Source of the DNA: Nocardia speluncae NBRC 108251
GTDB taxonomy: Bacteria > Actinomycetota > Actinomycetes > Mycobacteriales > Mycobacteriaceae
Assembly: GCF_001613245.1 (NCBI RefSeq)
Contig: NZ_BDBZ01000025.1
Span: 1-39,500 of the forward strand
DNA: 39,500 nt
Direction: 5' to 3'
The notes under the pieces are model-generated. The model was not told the DNA's origin. It searched no databases and worked only from the letters and a program-made list of their open reading frames with translations. Position 1 is the first letter of the stretch. Every line of letters begins with the position of its first letter. A program made the position numbers and the translations under genes. Positions 1 to 8,949 of this stretch are shown here, one piece after another.

Positions 1-2870
1 TCGACCGTAAGCGCCGTCAGCCGGTCACCGTTCTGCTCAAGGCCCTCGGCTGGACCAACGAGGAGATCGCCGAGCGTTTCGGCTTCTCCGAGATCATGAT
101 GTCCACCCTGGAGAAGGACAACACCGCCGGCCAGGACGAGGCACTGCTCGATATCTACCGGAAACTGCGTCCGGGCGAGCCGCCGACCAAGGAATCCGCG
201 CAGACCCTCCTGGAGAATCTGTTCTTCAAGGAGAAGCGCTACGACCTGGCCCGTGTCGGCCGGTACAAGGTCAACAAGAAGCTGGGCGTCAACGCCGGCG
301 TCCCGGTGACCGGTTCGGTGCTGACCAAGGACGATATCGTCGCCATCATCGAATACCTGGTGCGGCTGCACCAGGGTGATCGTGTGATGACCGTTCCCGG
401 CGGCGTCGAGGTCCCGGTCGAGGTCGACGATATCGATCACTTCGGCAACCGTCGTATCCGTACCGTCGGTGAACTGATCCAGAACCAGATCCGCGTGGGT
501 CTGTCCCGGATGGAACGTGTCGTGCGTGAACGCATGACCACCCAGGACGTCGAGGCCATCACGCCGCAGACCCTGATCAACATCCGTCCCGTCGTGGCGG
601 CGATCAAGGAATTCTTCGGCACCTCGCAGCTGTCGCAGTTCATGGACCAGAACAACCCGCTGTCCGGCCTTACCCACAAGCGCCGCCTCAACGCGCTGGG
701 CCCGGGTGGTCTGTCGCGTGAACGCGCCGGCCTCGAGGTCCGCGACGTCCACCCGTCGCACTACGGCCGCATGTGCCCGATCGAGACCCCGGAAGGCCCG
801 AATATCGGCCTGATCGGGTCGCTCGCGGTGTATGCGCGGGTCAACCCGTTCGGCTTCATCGAGACGCCGTACCGGAAGGTCATCGACGGAATCGTCACCG
901 ACGAGGTCGTGTACCTGACCGCCGACGAAGAGGACCGGCACACCCGCGCCCAGGCCAATTCGGTGGTCCGTGCGGACGGACATTTCGCCGACGATCGCAT
1001 CCTGGCCCGTAAGGGCAACGAGGAGATGGAATTCGTCTCCCCGGCCGAGGTCGACTACATGGATGTCTCGCCGCGCCAGATGGTGTCGGTGGCGACCGCC
1101 ATGATCCCGTTCCTCGAGCACGACGACGCCAACCGTGCCCTCATGGGCGCGAACATGCAGCGTCAGGCCGTGCCGCTGATCCGTTCCGAGGCGCCCGTGG
1201 TGGGCACCGGTATGGAACTGCGCGCCGCGGTCGACGCCGGCGATGTGGTCGTGAACGAGAAGCCCGGCGTGGTGGAGGAGGTCTCCGCCGACTACATCAC
1301 CGTCATGCACGACGACGGCACCCGCCGCAGCTACCGGATGCGTAAGTTCGCCCGCTCCAACCAGGGCACATGCGCCAACCAGCGGCCGATCGTGGACGAG
1401 GGCCAGCGGGTCGAGTTCGGACAGGTCCTGGCCGACGGGCCGTGCACCGAAAACGGTGAGATGGCGCTGGGCAAGAACCTGCTCGTCGCGATCATGCCGT
1501 GGGAAGGTCACAACTACGAGGACGCGATCATCCTGTCGCAGCGCCTCGTGGAGGACGATGTCCTCACCTCGATTCATATCGAAGAGCACGAGATCGACGC
1601 CCGCGACACCAAGCTGGGCGCCGAGGAGATCACCCGGGACATCCCGAACGTCTCCGACGAGGTGCTGGCCGATCTGGACGAGCGGGGCATCGTGCGTATC
1701 GGTGCCGAGGTCCGCGACGGCGACATCCTGGTCGGCAAGGTCACCCCGAAGGGTGAAACCGAGCTGACCCCCGAGGAGCGACTGCTGCGCGCGATCTTCG
1801 GTGAGAAGGCGCGCGAGGTGCGCGATACCTCGCTGAAGGTGCCGCACGGCGAATCCGGCAAGGTCATCGGTATCCGGGTGTTCTCCCGCGAGGACGACGA
1901 CGATCTGCCTCCGGGCGTGAACGAGCTGGTCCGGGTGTACGTCGCGCAGAAGCGCAAAATCCAGGACGGCGACAAGCTGGCCGGCCGCCACGGTAACAAG
2001 GGTGTTATCGGCAAGATCCTGCCGACCGAGGATATGCCGTTCCTGCCGGACGGCACTCCGGTCGACATCATCCTGAACACCCACGGTGTGCCGCGTCGTA
2101 TGAATATCGGCCAGATCCTGGAAACCCACCTCGGCTGGATCGGCAAGGCGGGCTGGAAGGTCGATATCGCCACCGACGGCACTCGCCCGGACTGGGCGCA
2201 GGCGCTGCCGGAGCAGATGCTGGGCTCCCCGGCCGACTCCAATATCGCGACCCCCGTCTTCGACGGTGCCCGCGAGGAGGAGCTCACCGGTCTGCTCGCC
2301 TCGACCCTGCCCAACCGCGACGGTGAGCGCATGGTCGACGACAACGGTAAAGCGATGCTGCTGGACGGCCGTTCCGGCGAACCGTTCCCGTACCCGGTGG
2401 CTGTCGGCTACATGTACATCCTGAAGCTGCACCACCTGGTCGACGACAAGATCCATGCCCGCTCGACCGGCCCGTACTCGATGATCACGCAGCAGCCGCT
2501 GGGTGGTAAAGCACAGTTCGGTGGCCAGCGTTTCGGCGAAATGGAATGCTGGGCGATGCAGGCCTACGGTGCCGCCTACACCCTGCAGGAACTGCTGACC
2601 ATCAAGTCCGACGACGTGGTGGGCCGAGTGAAGGTCTACGAGGCGATCGTCAAGGGCGAGAACATTCCGGAACCGGGCATTCCGGAATCGTTCAAGGTTC
2701 TGCTCAAGGAACTCCAGTCGCTGTGCCTCAATGTCGAGGTGCTGTCTTCCGACGGCGCCGCGATCGAGATGCGCGACGGCGACGACGAGGACCTCGAGCG
2801 GGCGGCGGCCAACCTGGGCATCAACCTGTCCCGCAACGAAGCGGCCACCGTCGACGATCTGGCGAACTAG
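1..2870 (+). CDS. rpoB: RNA polymerase beta subunit, 3' part (5' end outside window)
   Basis: Beta subunit of RNA polymerase, which forms half of the catalytic cleft and the rifamycin pocket. The reading frame is open from base 3, and the residues before the first Met (DRKRRQPVTVLLKALGW) match the actinobacterial RpoB family, so the gene starts before the window. About 955 residues are present, roughly the last four fifths of a usual ~1160-residue protein. The rifampicin region reads GTSQLSQFMDQNNPLSG, then THKRRLNALGPGG (about 618-707). Asp516, His526 and Ser522 (E. coli numbering) are kept, but position 531 is Asn (AAC at 690-692) instead of Ser. The usual C-terminal motifs follow, including GHNYEDAI, KLAGRHGNKG, and GGKAQFGGQRFGEME. 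The stop is TAG, 105 bases before rpoC, and the two genes are almost certainly co-transcribed. Identification is certain. A resistance phenotype is inference. Confidence 0.99.
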   Translation, partial: DRKRRQPVTVLLKALGWTNEEIAERFGFSEIMMSTLEKDNTAGQDEALLDIYRKLRPGEPPTKESAQTLLENLFFKEKRYDLARVGRYKVNKKLGVNAGVPVTGSVLTKDDIVAIIEYLVRLHQGDRVMTVPGGVEVPVEVDDIDHFGNRRIRTVGELIQNQIRVGLSRMERVVRERMTTQDVEAITPQTLINIRPVVAAIKEFFGTSQLSQFMDQNNPLSGLTHKRRLNALGPGGLSRERAGLEVRDVHPSHYGRMCPIETPEGPNIGLIGSLAVYARVNPFGFIETPYRKVIDGIVTDEVVYLTADEEDRHTRAQANSVVRADGHFADDRILARKGNEEMEFVSPAEVDYMDVSPRQMVSVATAMIPFLEHDDANRALMGANMQRQAVPLIRSEAPVVGTGMELRAAVDAGDVVVNEKPGVVEEVSADYITVMHDDGTRRSYRMRKFARSNQGTCANQRPIVDEGQRVEFGQVLADGPCTENGEMALGKNLLVAIMPWEGHNYEDAIILSQRLVEDDVLTSIHIEEHEIDARDTKLGAEEITRDIPNVSDEVLADLDERGIVRIGAEVRDGDILVGKVTPKGETELTPEERLLRAIFGEKAREVRDTSLKVPHGESGKVIGIRVFSREDDDDLPPGVNELVRVYVAQKRKIQDGDKLAGRHGNKGVIGKILPTEDMPFLPDGTPVDIILNTHGVPRRMNIGQILETHLGWIGKAGWKVDIATDGTRPDWAQALPEQMLGSPADSNIATPVFDGAREEELTGLLASTLPNRDGERMVDDNGKAMLLDGRSGEPFPYPVAVGYMYILKLHHLVDDKIHARSTGPYSMITQQPLGGKAQFGGQRFGEMECWAMQAYGAAYTLQELLTIKSDDVVGRVKVYEAIVKGENIPEPGIPESFKVLLKELQSLCLNVEVLSSDGAAIEMRDGDDEDLERAAANLGINLSRNEAATVDDLAN

Positions 2871-2975
2871 GGCGCCTGCCGGGTGCCGTAGTCACGACTC
2901 GGTACCCGGCCGGTGCGTTCGAACCAATAGAGAACTTTTGCTCGTATTCGACCCGCACAGGGGAAAGGAAGTTAC

Positions 2976-5900
2976 GTGCTAGACGTCAACTTCTTCGATG
3001 AACTCCGGATCGGCCTGGCCACCGCCGAAGACATCCGCAACTGGTCCTACGGCGAGGTTAAGAAACCGGAGACCATCAACTACCGCACGCTCAAGCCGGA
3101 GAAGGATGGCTTGTTCTGCGAGAAGATCTTCGGTCCCACCCGGGACTGGGAGTGCTATTGCGGTAAGTACAAGCGCGTTCGCTTCAAGGGCATCATCTGT
3201 GAGCGCTGCGGCGTCGAGGTGACCCGCGCCAAGGTGCGCCGTGAGCGGATGGGGCATATCGAGCTGGCCGCCCCGGTCACCCACATCTGGTACTTCAAGG
3301 GTGTGCCGAGCCGGCTCGGCTACCTGCTCGACCTGGCGCCGAAGGATCTGGAAAAGATCATCTACTTCGCCGCCTACGTCATCACGGCTGTCGACGACGA
3401 GATGCGGCACAACGAGCTGTCGACTCTCGAAGCCGAGATGGAGGTCGAGAAGAAAACCGTCACCGATCAGCGCGACGCCGACCTCGAGGCCCGGGCCCAG
3501 AAGCTCGAGGCCGATGTGGCCGAGCTCGAGGCCGAGGGCGCCAAGTCCGACGTCCGCCGCAAGGTGAAGGACGGCGGCGAGCGCGAGATGAAGCAGCTCC
3601 GCGACCGTGCCCAGCGTGAGCTGGACCGGCTCGAGGAGATCTGGAACACCTTCATCAAGCTGGCCCCCAAGCAGCTGATCGTGGACGAGGTGCTCTACCG
3701 CGAGCTGCAGGACCGCTACGGTGAATACTTCACCGGCGCGATGGGTGCGGAATCCATCCAGAAGCTGATGGAGAACTTCGATATTCAGGCCGAGGCCGAG
3801 AACCTGCGCGAGACCATCCGCAGCGGTAAAGGTCAGAAGAAGCTGCGCGCGCTCAAACGGCTCAAGGTCGTGGCCGCCTTCCAGACCAACGGCAACTCGC
3901 CCATGGGTATGGTGCTCAACGCCGTTCCCGTGATCCCGCCGGAACTGCGGCCGATGGTTCAGCTCGACGGTGGCCGGTTCGCCACCTCCGACCTGAACGA
4001 CCTCTACCGTCGTGTGATCAACCGCAACAACCGCCTCAAGCGACTGATCGACCTCGGTGCGCCCGAGATCATCGTCAACAACGAGAAGCGGATGCTGCAG
4101 GAGTCCGTGGACGCGCTGTTCGACAACGGCCGCCGCGGCCGGCCGGTCACCGGCCCGGGCAACCGTCCGCTGAAGTCCCTGAGTGATCTGCTCAAGGGTA
4201 AGCAGGGCCGGTTCCGCCAGAACCTGCTCGGTAAGCGCGTCGACTACTCCGGCCGTTCGGTCATCGTCGTCGGCCCGCAGCTGAAACTGCACCAGTGCGG
4301 TCTGCCGAAACTGATGGCGCTGGAACTGTTCAAGCCGTTCGTGATGAAGCGACTGGTGGACCTGAACCACGCGCAGAACATCAAATCCGCCAAACGGATG
4401 GTGGAGCGGCAGCGGCCGCAGGTGTGGGATGTGCTCGAAGAGGTTATCGCCGAGCATCCCGTGCTGCTGAACCGTGCGCCGACGCTGCACCGCCTCGGTA
4501 TCCAGGCCTTCGAACCGCAGCTGGTGGAAGGTAAGGCCATCCAGCTGCACCCGCTGGTCTGTGAGGCGTTCAACGCCGACTTCGACGGTGACCAGATGGC
4601 CGTGCACCTGCCGCTGTCGGCGGAGGCGCAGGCCGAGGCCCGCATCCTGATGCTGTCCTCGAACAACATCCTGTCCCCGGCGTCCGGCCGCCCGCTCGCC
4701 ATGCCCCGTCTGGACATGGTGACCGGCCTGTACTACCTGACCCGGTTCGACGACGGCGCCAAGGGCGAATACCAGCCCGCGACCGCCGACGGCCCGGAGA
4801 CGGGTGTGTACTCCTCGCCGGCCGAAGCACAGATGGCGGTCGATCGCGGCGAGCTGACCGTGCGGTCGAACATCAAGGTGCGGCTGACCGATCAGCGTCC
4901 GCCCAAGGAAATCGAAGCGGAGCTGTTCCCGGAGGGCTGGCGGCGCGGCGAAGCCTGGACCATCCAGACCACACTGGGCCGGGTGCTGTTCAACGAACTG
5001 CTCCCCGCGGACTACGCGTTCATCAACGAACCGATGCCCAAGAAACGGCAGGCGACGATCATCAACGATCTCGCCGAGCGGTACCCGATGATCGTGGTCG
5101 CGCAGACCGTCGACAAGCTCAAGGACGCCGGTTTCCACTGGGCCACGCGTTCGGGTGTCACCGTCTCCATGTCGGACGTGCTCGTTCCGCCGGAGAAGGC
5201 CGAGATCATGGAGCGCTACGAGGCGCAGTCCGATCAGATCGAGAAGAAGTACCAGCGTGGTGCGCTCGATCATCAGGAGCGCAACAACGCCCTGGTCAAG
5301 ATCTGGCAGGAAGCGACCGAAGAGGTCGGTAAGGCGCTGCGCGCGCACTACCCGCCCGATAACCCGATCATCACGATCGTCGATTCGGGCGCCACGGGTA
5401 ACTTCACCCAGACCCGTACCCTCGCGGGTATGAAGGGCCTGGTGACGAACCCGAAGGGTGAGTTCATCCCGCGGCCGATCAAGTCCTCGTTCCGTGAGGG
5501 CCTGACCGTTCTCGAGTACTTCATCAACACCCACGGTGCTCGTAAGGGTCTGGCCGATACCGCGCTGCGTACCGCCGACTCGGGTTACCTGACCCGTCGT
5601 CTGGTGGACGTCTCGCAGGACGTGATCGTGCGCGAAACCGACTGCGCCACCGAGCGCGGCATCGTGGTGCATATCGCGGAGAAGCAGCCGGACGGCACGA
5701 TGATCCGCGATGCGCATGTGGAGACCTCCGCCTACGCCCGGACGCTCGCGTCCGACGCGCTGGACACCGCCGGCAACGTAGTGGTGGGCAAGGGCGCCGA
5801 TCTCGGCGACCCGGCCATCGAGGCGCTGCTGGAAGCCGGTATCACCGAGGTCCGGGTCCGCTCCGTGCTGACCTGCGGCACCGGTACCGGTGTCTGCGCG

Positions 5901-6929
5901 GTCTGCTACGGCCGTTCGATGGCGACCGGCAAGCTGGTCGATATCGGTGAGGCCGTCGGTATCGTCGCCGCCCAGTCCATCGGTGAGCCCGGTACCCAGC
6001 TGACCATGCGTACCTTCCACCAGGGTGGTGTCGCGGGTGATGACATCACCGGTGGTCTGCCGCGTGTGCAGGAGCTGTTCGAGGCGCGTGTGCCCAAGGG
6101 CAAGGCGCCCATCGCCGAAGTATCGGGCCGGATCCGGCTGGAGGACGACGACCGCTTCTACAAGATCACCATCATCCCCGATGACGGTGGCGACGAAGTG
6201 GTCTACGACAAGCTGTCCAAGCGTCAGCGTCTGCGTGTCTTCAAGCACGACGACGGTTCCGAGCGCCTGCTGTCCGACGGCGATCACGTCGAGGTCGGCC
6301 AGCAGCTGCTGGAAGGCGCGGCGGATCCGCACGAGGTGCTGCGCGTGATGGGCCCCCGGCAGGTGCAGATCCACCTGGTCCACGAAGTCCAGGAGGTCTA
6401 CCGCTCGCAGGGTGTGTCGATCCACGACAAGCACATCGAGGTCATCGTCCGCCAGATGCTGCGCCGGGTGACGATCATCGATTCGGGCGCCACCGAGTTC
6501 CTGCCCGGCTCGCTCACCGAGCGCGCCGAGTTCGAGGCGTCCAACCGCCGGGTCGTCGCCGAGGGTCGCGAGCCCGCGGCGGGTCGCCCGGTACTGATGG
6601 GTATCACCAAGGCGTCGCTGGCCACCGATTCGTGGCTGTCGGCTGCCTCCTTCCAGGAGACCACTCGAGTCCTGACGGACGCGGCCATCAACTGCCGCTC
6701 CGACCGGCTCATCGGCCTCAAGGAGAACGTGATCATCGGTAAGCTGATCCCGGCCGGTACCGGTATCAACCGGTACCGCAACATCCAGGTTCAGCCGACC
6801 GAAGAAGCTCGTGCCGCGGCGTACGCGGTGCCGTCCTACGACGACACCTACTACAGCCCGGAGGGCTTCGGCGCCACCACCGGTGCCGCGGTTCCGCTGG
6901 ACGACTACGGGTTCAGCGACTACCGGTAG
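2976..6929 (+). CDS. rpoC: RNA polymerase beta' subunit
   Basis: Largest subunit of RNA polymerase, holding the active-site magnesium. It is complete at 1317 residues, the usual actinobacterial length. The start is GTG, placed by the ribosome-binding sequence GAAAGGAAG five bases upstream and by the family N-terminus (LDVNFFDELRIGL). The N-terminal zinc site is C60, C62, C75, C78. A charged coiled-coil insertion lies at about residues 145-225. The catalytic NADFDGDQM motif supplies Asp535, Asp537 and Asp539. The second zinc cluster includes the CGTGTGVCAVCYGR stretch near residue 967, followed by the trigger-loop region (GEPGTQLTMRTFHQGGVA). It lies downstream of rpoB in the same operon and ends at a perfect hairpin at 6950-6980. 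Nothing unusual was seen. Confidence 0.99.
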   Translation: MLDVNFFDELRIGLATAEDIRNWSYGEVKKPETINYRTLKPEKDGLFCEKIFGPTRDWECYCGKYKRVRFKGIICERCGVEVTRAKVRRERMGHIELAAPVTHIWYFKGVPSRLGYLLDLAPKDLEKIIYFAAYVITAVDDEMRHNELSTLEAEMEVEKKTVTDQRDADLEARAQKLEADVAELEAEGAKSDVRRKVKDGGEREMKQLRDRAQRELDRLEEIWNTFIKLAPKQLIVDEVLYRELQDRYGEYFTGAMGAESIQKLMENFDIQAEAENLRETIRSGKGQKKLRALKRLKVVAAFQTNGNSPMGMVLNAVPVIPPELRPMVQLDGGRFATSDLNDLYRRVINRNNRLKRLIDLGAPEIIVNNEKRMLQESVDALFDNGRRGRPVTGPGNRPLKSLSDLLKGKQGRFRQNLLGKRVDYSGRSVIVVGPQLKLHQCGLPKLMALELFKPFVMKRLVDLNHAQNIKSAKRMVERQRPQVWDVLEEVIAEHPVLLNRAPTLHRLGIQAFEPQLVEGKAIQLHPLVCEAFNADFDGDQMAVHLPLSAEAQAEARILMLSSNNILSPASGRPLAMPRLDMVTGLYYLTRFDDGAKGEYQPATADGPETGVYSSPAEAQMAVDRGELTVRSNIKVRLTDQRPPKEIEAELFPEGWRRGEAWTIQTTLGRVLFNELLPADYAFINEPMPKKRQATIINDLAERYPMIVVAQTVDKLKDAGFHWATRSGVTVSMSDVLVPPEKAEIMERYEAQSDQIEKKYQRGALDHQERNNALVKIWQEATEEVGKALRAHYPPDNPIITIVDSGATGNFTQTRTLAGMKGLVTNPKGEFIPRPIKSSFREGLTVLEYFINTHGARKGLADTALRTADSGYLTRRLVDVSQDVIVRETDCATERGIVVHIAEKQPDGTMIRDAHVETSAYARTLASDALDTAGNVVVGKGADLGDPAIEALLEAGITEVRVRSVLTCGTGTGVCAVCYGRSMATGKLVDIGEAVGIVAAQSIGEPGTQLTMRTFHQGGVAGDDITGGLPRVQELFEARVPKGKAPIAEVSGRIRLEDDDRFYKITIIPDDGGDEVVYDKLSKRQRLRVFKHDDGSERLLSDGDHVEVGQQLLEGAADPHEVLRVMGPRQVQIHLVHEVQEVYRSQGVSIHDKHIEVIVRQMLRRVTIIDSGATEFLPGSLTERAEFEASNRRVVAEGREPAAGRPVLMGITKASLATDSWLSAASFQETTRVLTDAAINCRSDRLIGLKENVIIGKLIPAGTGINRYRNIQVQPTEEARAAAYAVPSYDDTYYSPEGFGATTGAAVPLDDYGFSDYR

Positions 6930-6949
6930 GCTCGTTCGGTAACAGCACA

Positions 6950-6980
6950 TCGGCCCCGCACCGTTTCGGTGCGGGGCCGA
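6950..6980 (+). terminator. rpoBC operon terminator hairpin
   Basis: Perfect 14-bp stem (TCGGCCCCGCACCG at 6950-6963, complement at 6967-6980) with a TTT loop, starting 20 bases after the rpoC stop. It lacks a real T tract (TTGCGTTGAT follows), as is common for high-GC actinobacterial terminators. The next gene is on the other strand, so the hairpin may act in both directions. Confidence 0.85.
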
Positions 6981-7155
6981 TTGCGTTGATGCCGAGGGCT
7001 GGTCTCGGGCGCGGCGATATCGTGCCGAGTTGTCCGGCGACGGTCGCCGCATGGACTACCGGATTCGAAAAGCCGGACGGGCGCCCTTCCATATCGCGGC
7101 TCGGGCCCTGGCCTTGCTCACCTGAGTTCACCCCCGGTGAGCGTCCGAAGTCGTT

Positions 7156-8022
7156 TCAGGTCCGGGCAGCGTTCTCGGCCGGACCTTCGGATCGAGTGGC
7201 CGGGCCGGTCGACGGACGGGGCCGAGGGTTCGCGGTGCGGGCGTGGGTGGCGTAGAGCGTGAGGCCGACGAAGGCCAGTCCGCCCACCAGATTACCGATC
7301 ACCGTGGGGATTTCGTTCCAGATCAGGTAGTCGCCGAGGGAGAAATCGCCACCCAGCAGAAGACCGGAGGGGAAGAGGAACATATTGACGATCGAATGCT
7401 CGAATCCCATGTAGAAGAACAACATGATCGGCATCCACATGGCGATCACTTTGCCGGACACCGAAGTCGACATCATTGCCGCGACGACGCCGGTGGAAAC
7501 CATCCAATTGCACAGCACGGCACGAATGAAAAGGGTGAGCATGCCGGACGCGCCGTGGTCGGCGTAACCGACGGTTCGGGATTCGCCGATTTCACCGAGC
7601 CGCTGGCCGACCTCGTTCGGGTCCATGGAGAAACCCATGGTGACGATGATCGCCATCATGACAGCGACGGTGAACGCCCCGGCGAAATTGCCGACGAAAA
7701 CGAGAGCCCAGTTGCGCAGTACCGCACGCCAGTTCACCCCGGGCCGCTTGTCCAGCCAGGCCAGCGGGACCAGCGTGAATACACCGGTCAGTAGATCGAA
7801 ACCCAGCAGATACAGCAGGCAGAAGCCGACCGGGAACAGGACCGCGCCGAGGAGCGCGTTGCCGGTTTGCACCGTGATGGTGACCGCGAATGCGGCGGCG
7901 AGGGCCAGTATCGCACCCGCCATAAAGGCGCGGATCACCGTATCGCGCGTGGACATGAATGCTTTCGATTCGCCGGCGTCGATCATTACGCCGACGAATT
8001 CCGCCGGTTTGAGGTACGACAT
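7156..8022 (-). CDS. Formate/nitrite transporter family channel
   Basis: Membrane channel of the FNT (FocA/NirC) family, which passes small monovalent anions such as formate or nitrite. There are about six hydrophobic segments. The conserved pore region is present: LGFDLLTGVF, RNWALVFVGNFAGA, an NWMVSTGV segment, and the EHSIVNMF stretch with the family's central-pore histidine. The ATG at 8022 (MSYLKPAEF) is chosen over the longer in-frame start because GAAGGG lies about eight bases before it and the upstream 26 residues have no family character. That gives 288 residues, a usual length. It is transcribed away from cyanase (8279), and the 256 bases between presumably hold both promoters. The pairing suggests a nitrogen role (nitrite, or possibly cyanate or bicarbonate), but the substrate cannot be read from sequence. 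Confidence 0.9.
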   Translation of the reverse strand: MSYLKPAEFVGVMIDAGESKAFMSTRDTVIRAFMAGAILALAAAFAVTITVQTGNALLGAVLFPVGFCLLYLLGFDLLTGVFTLVPLAWLDKRPGVNWRAVLRNWALVFVGNFAGAFTVAVMMAIIVTMGFSMDPNEVGQRLGEIGESRTVGYADHGASGMLTLFIRAVLCNWMVSTGVVAAMMSTSVSGKVIAMWMPIMLFFYMGFEHSIVNMFLFPSGLLLGGDFSLGDYLIWNEIPTVIGNLVGGLAFVGLTLYATHARTANPRPRPSTGPATRSEGPAENAART

Positions 8023-8278
8023 GACACGCCCTTCGCTTGTAGTGCTCGTGGGCGAAGTGTGCGATGCCCGGGTTTCCGGGCCGTATCGAGCCGGGCGCAC
8101 CTGTGTAACCGGGTGCTCACCGGGGCTGTTCCTTCGAATATCTGTGTCCTCCAGGTTTTCGGCAGCGAATGTATCGGCAAGGTAAACAGTGTGATGCCGG
8201 TGCTGTCGGATGTGCCCGGCGGTGGCAGGCTTTCGATATTTCCGGAATATCCCGTCATTCCGATATCAGGAGGTCTGT

Positions 8279-8728
8279 ATGGAACCGATCATGAGCAAGA
8301 GCGCGGCCGCGGACCGCGTTGTCGCGGCCCGCATCCGGCGCGGACTGACCTGGGCGGCCATCGCCGATGCGCTGGGCGCTCCGCTGGTCTGGACCACGGC
8401 CGCGTTGCTCGGACAGCATCCGATGACGGCGGAGCAGGCGCATCAGGTGTGTGACCTGCTGGGATTGGACGACGCGGTGGCGGAGAGCCTGAGCCGGCAA
8501 CCCGCCCGTGGCGCGGACCCGGCCCTGATGAGCGACCCGACGATCTACCGATTCGTGGAAGCGATCTCCGTATACGGTCCCGCGCTCAAGGAGTTGATCC
8601 ACGAGGAGTTCGGGGACGGGATCATGAGTGCGATCAACTTCAAGGTCGACTTCGCGCGTCGGCCGGATCCCGACGGTGATCGGGTTGTCATCACTTTCGA
8701 CGGGAAGTTCCTCGACTATCGCTGGTGA
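8279..8728 (+). CDS. cynS: Cyanate hydratase (cyanase)
   Basis: Converts cyanate and bicarbonate to carbamate, which breaks down to ammonia and CO2, so it both detoxifies cyanate and supplies nitrogen. The protein is 149 residues, close to the 156 of the E. coli enzyme, with an N-terminal helical DNA-binding-like domain (residues 10-75) and the C-terminal catalytic domain (80-149). The catalytic triad is visible as Arg91, Glu94 and Ser117 (YRFVEAISVYG and GDGIMSAINFKVDF), with the same spacing as E. coli R96/E99/S122. The start is the ATG five bases after a strong AGGAGG at 8268-8273. The next Met, four codons later, would be too far from it. There is no carbonic anhydrase (cynT) or CynX permease beside it. 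The divergent neighbour is an FNT channel instead. Confidence 0.95.
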   Translation: MEPIMSKSAAADRVVAARIRRGLTWAAIADALGAPLVWTTAALLGQHPMTAEQAHQVCDLLGLDDAVAESLSRQPARGADPALMSDPTIYRFVEAISVYGPALKELIHEEFGDGIMSAINFKVDFARRPDPDGDRVVITFDGKFLDYRW

Positions 8729-8865
8729 GGTTCTGGGGGGAGACGCGAGTGGTCACCGTCGGCCGATTCCACACCCGCAGAAAGGGGACGGCATGCTGCA
8801 ATCGAGTACGGGCCGGCTACCGGGCCCCGGACGCGCTCCTGGCGACGTAACCAGTGGCCGCCCCG

Positions 8866-8894
8866 CATCCTCGGCCCGGCCCGGGCCGAGGATG
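8866..8894. terminator. Terminator between convergent cynS and aldo/keto reductase
   Basis: Perfect 13-bp stem (CATCCTCGGCCCG at 8866-8878, complement at 8882-8894) with a three-base loop. It lies between the 3' ends of two converging genes and is placed to stop transcription from both sides. There is no T tract on either side. Confidence 0.7.
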
Positions 8895-8949
8895 ACGAGG
8901 CAGGCCGGCCACGTGTTCACGCTCCGGCCGGGAAGCTGAAGTCAGCGGC

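Noticed and set aside
2979..7052. 1357-residue ORF on the minus strand opposite rpoC
   Set aside because: It is the antisense shadow of rpoC created by high GC at third codon positions; the translation is a His/Gly/Leu/Val-rich string with no domain.
8794..8939. 48-codon ORF with AAAGGGG upstream, after cynS
   Set aside because: It runs through the cynS terminator hairpin and has an Arg/Pro/Gly-rich translation with no family; most likely chance.
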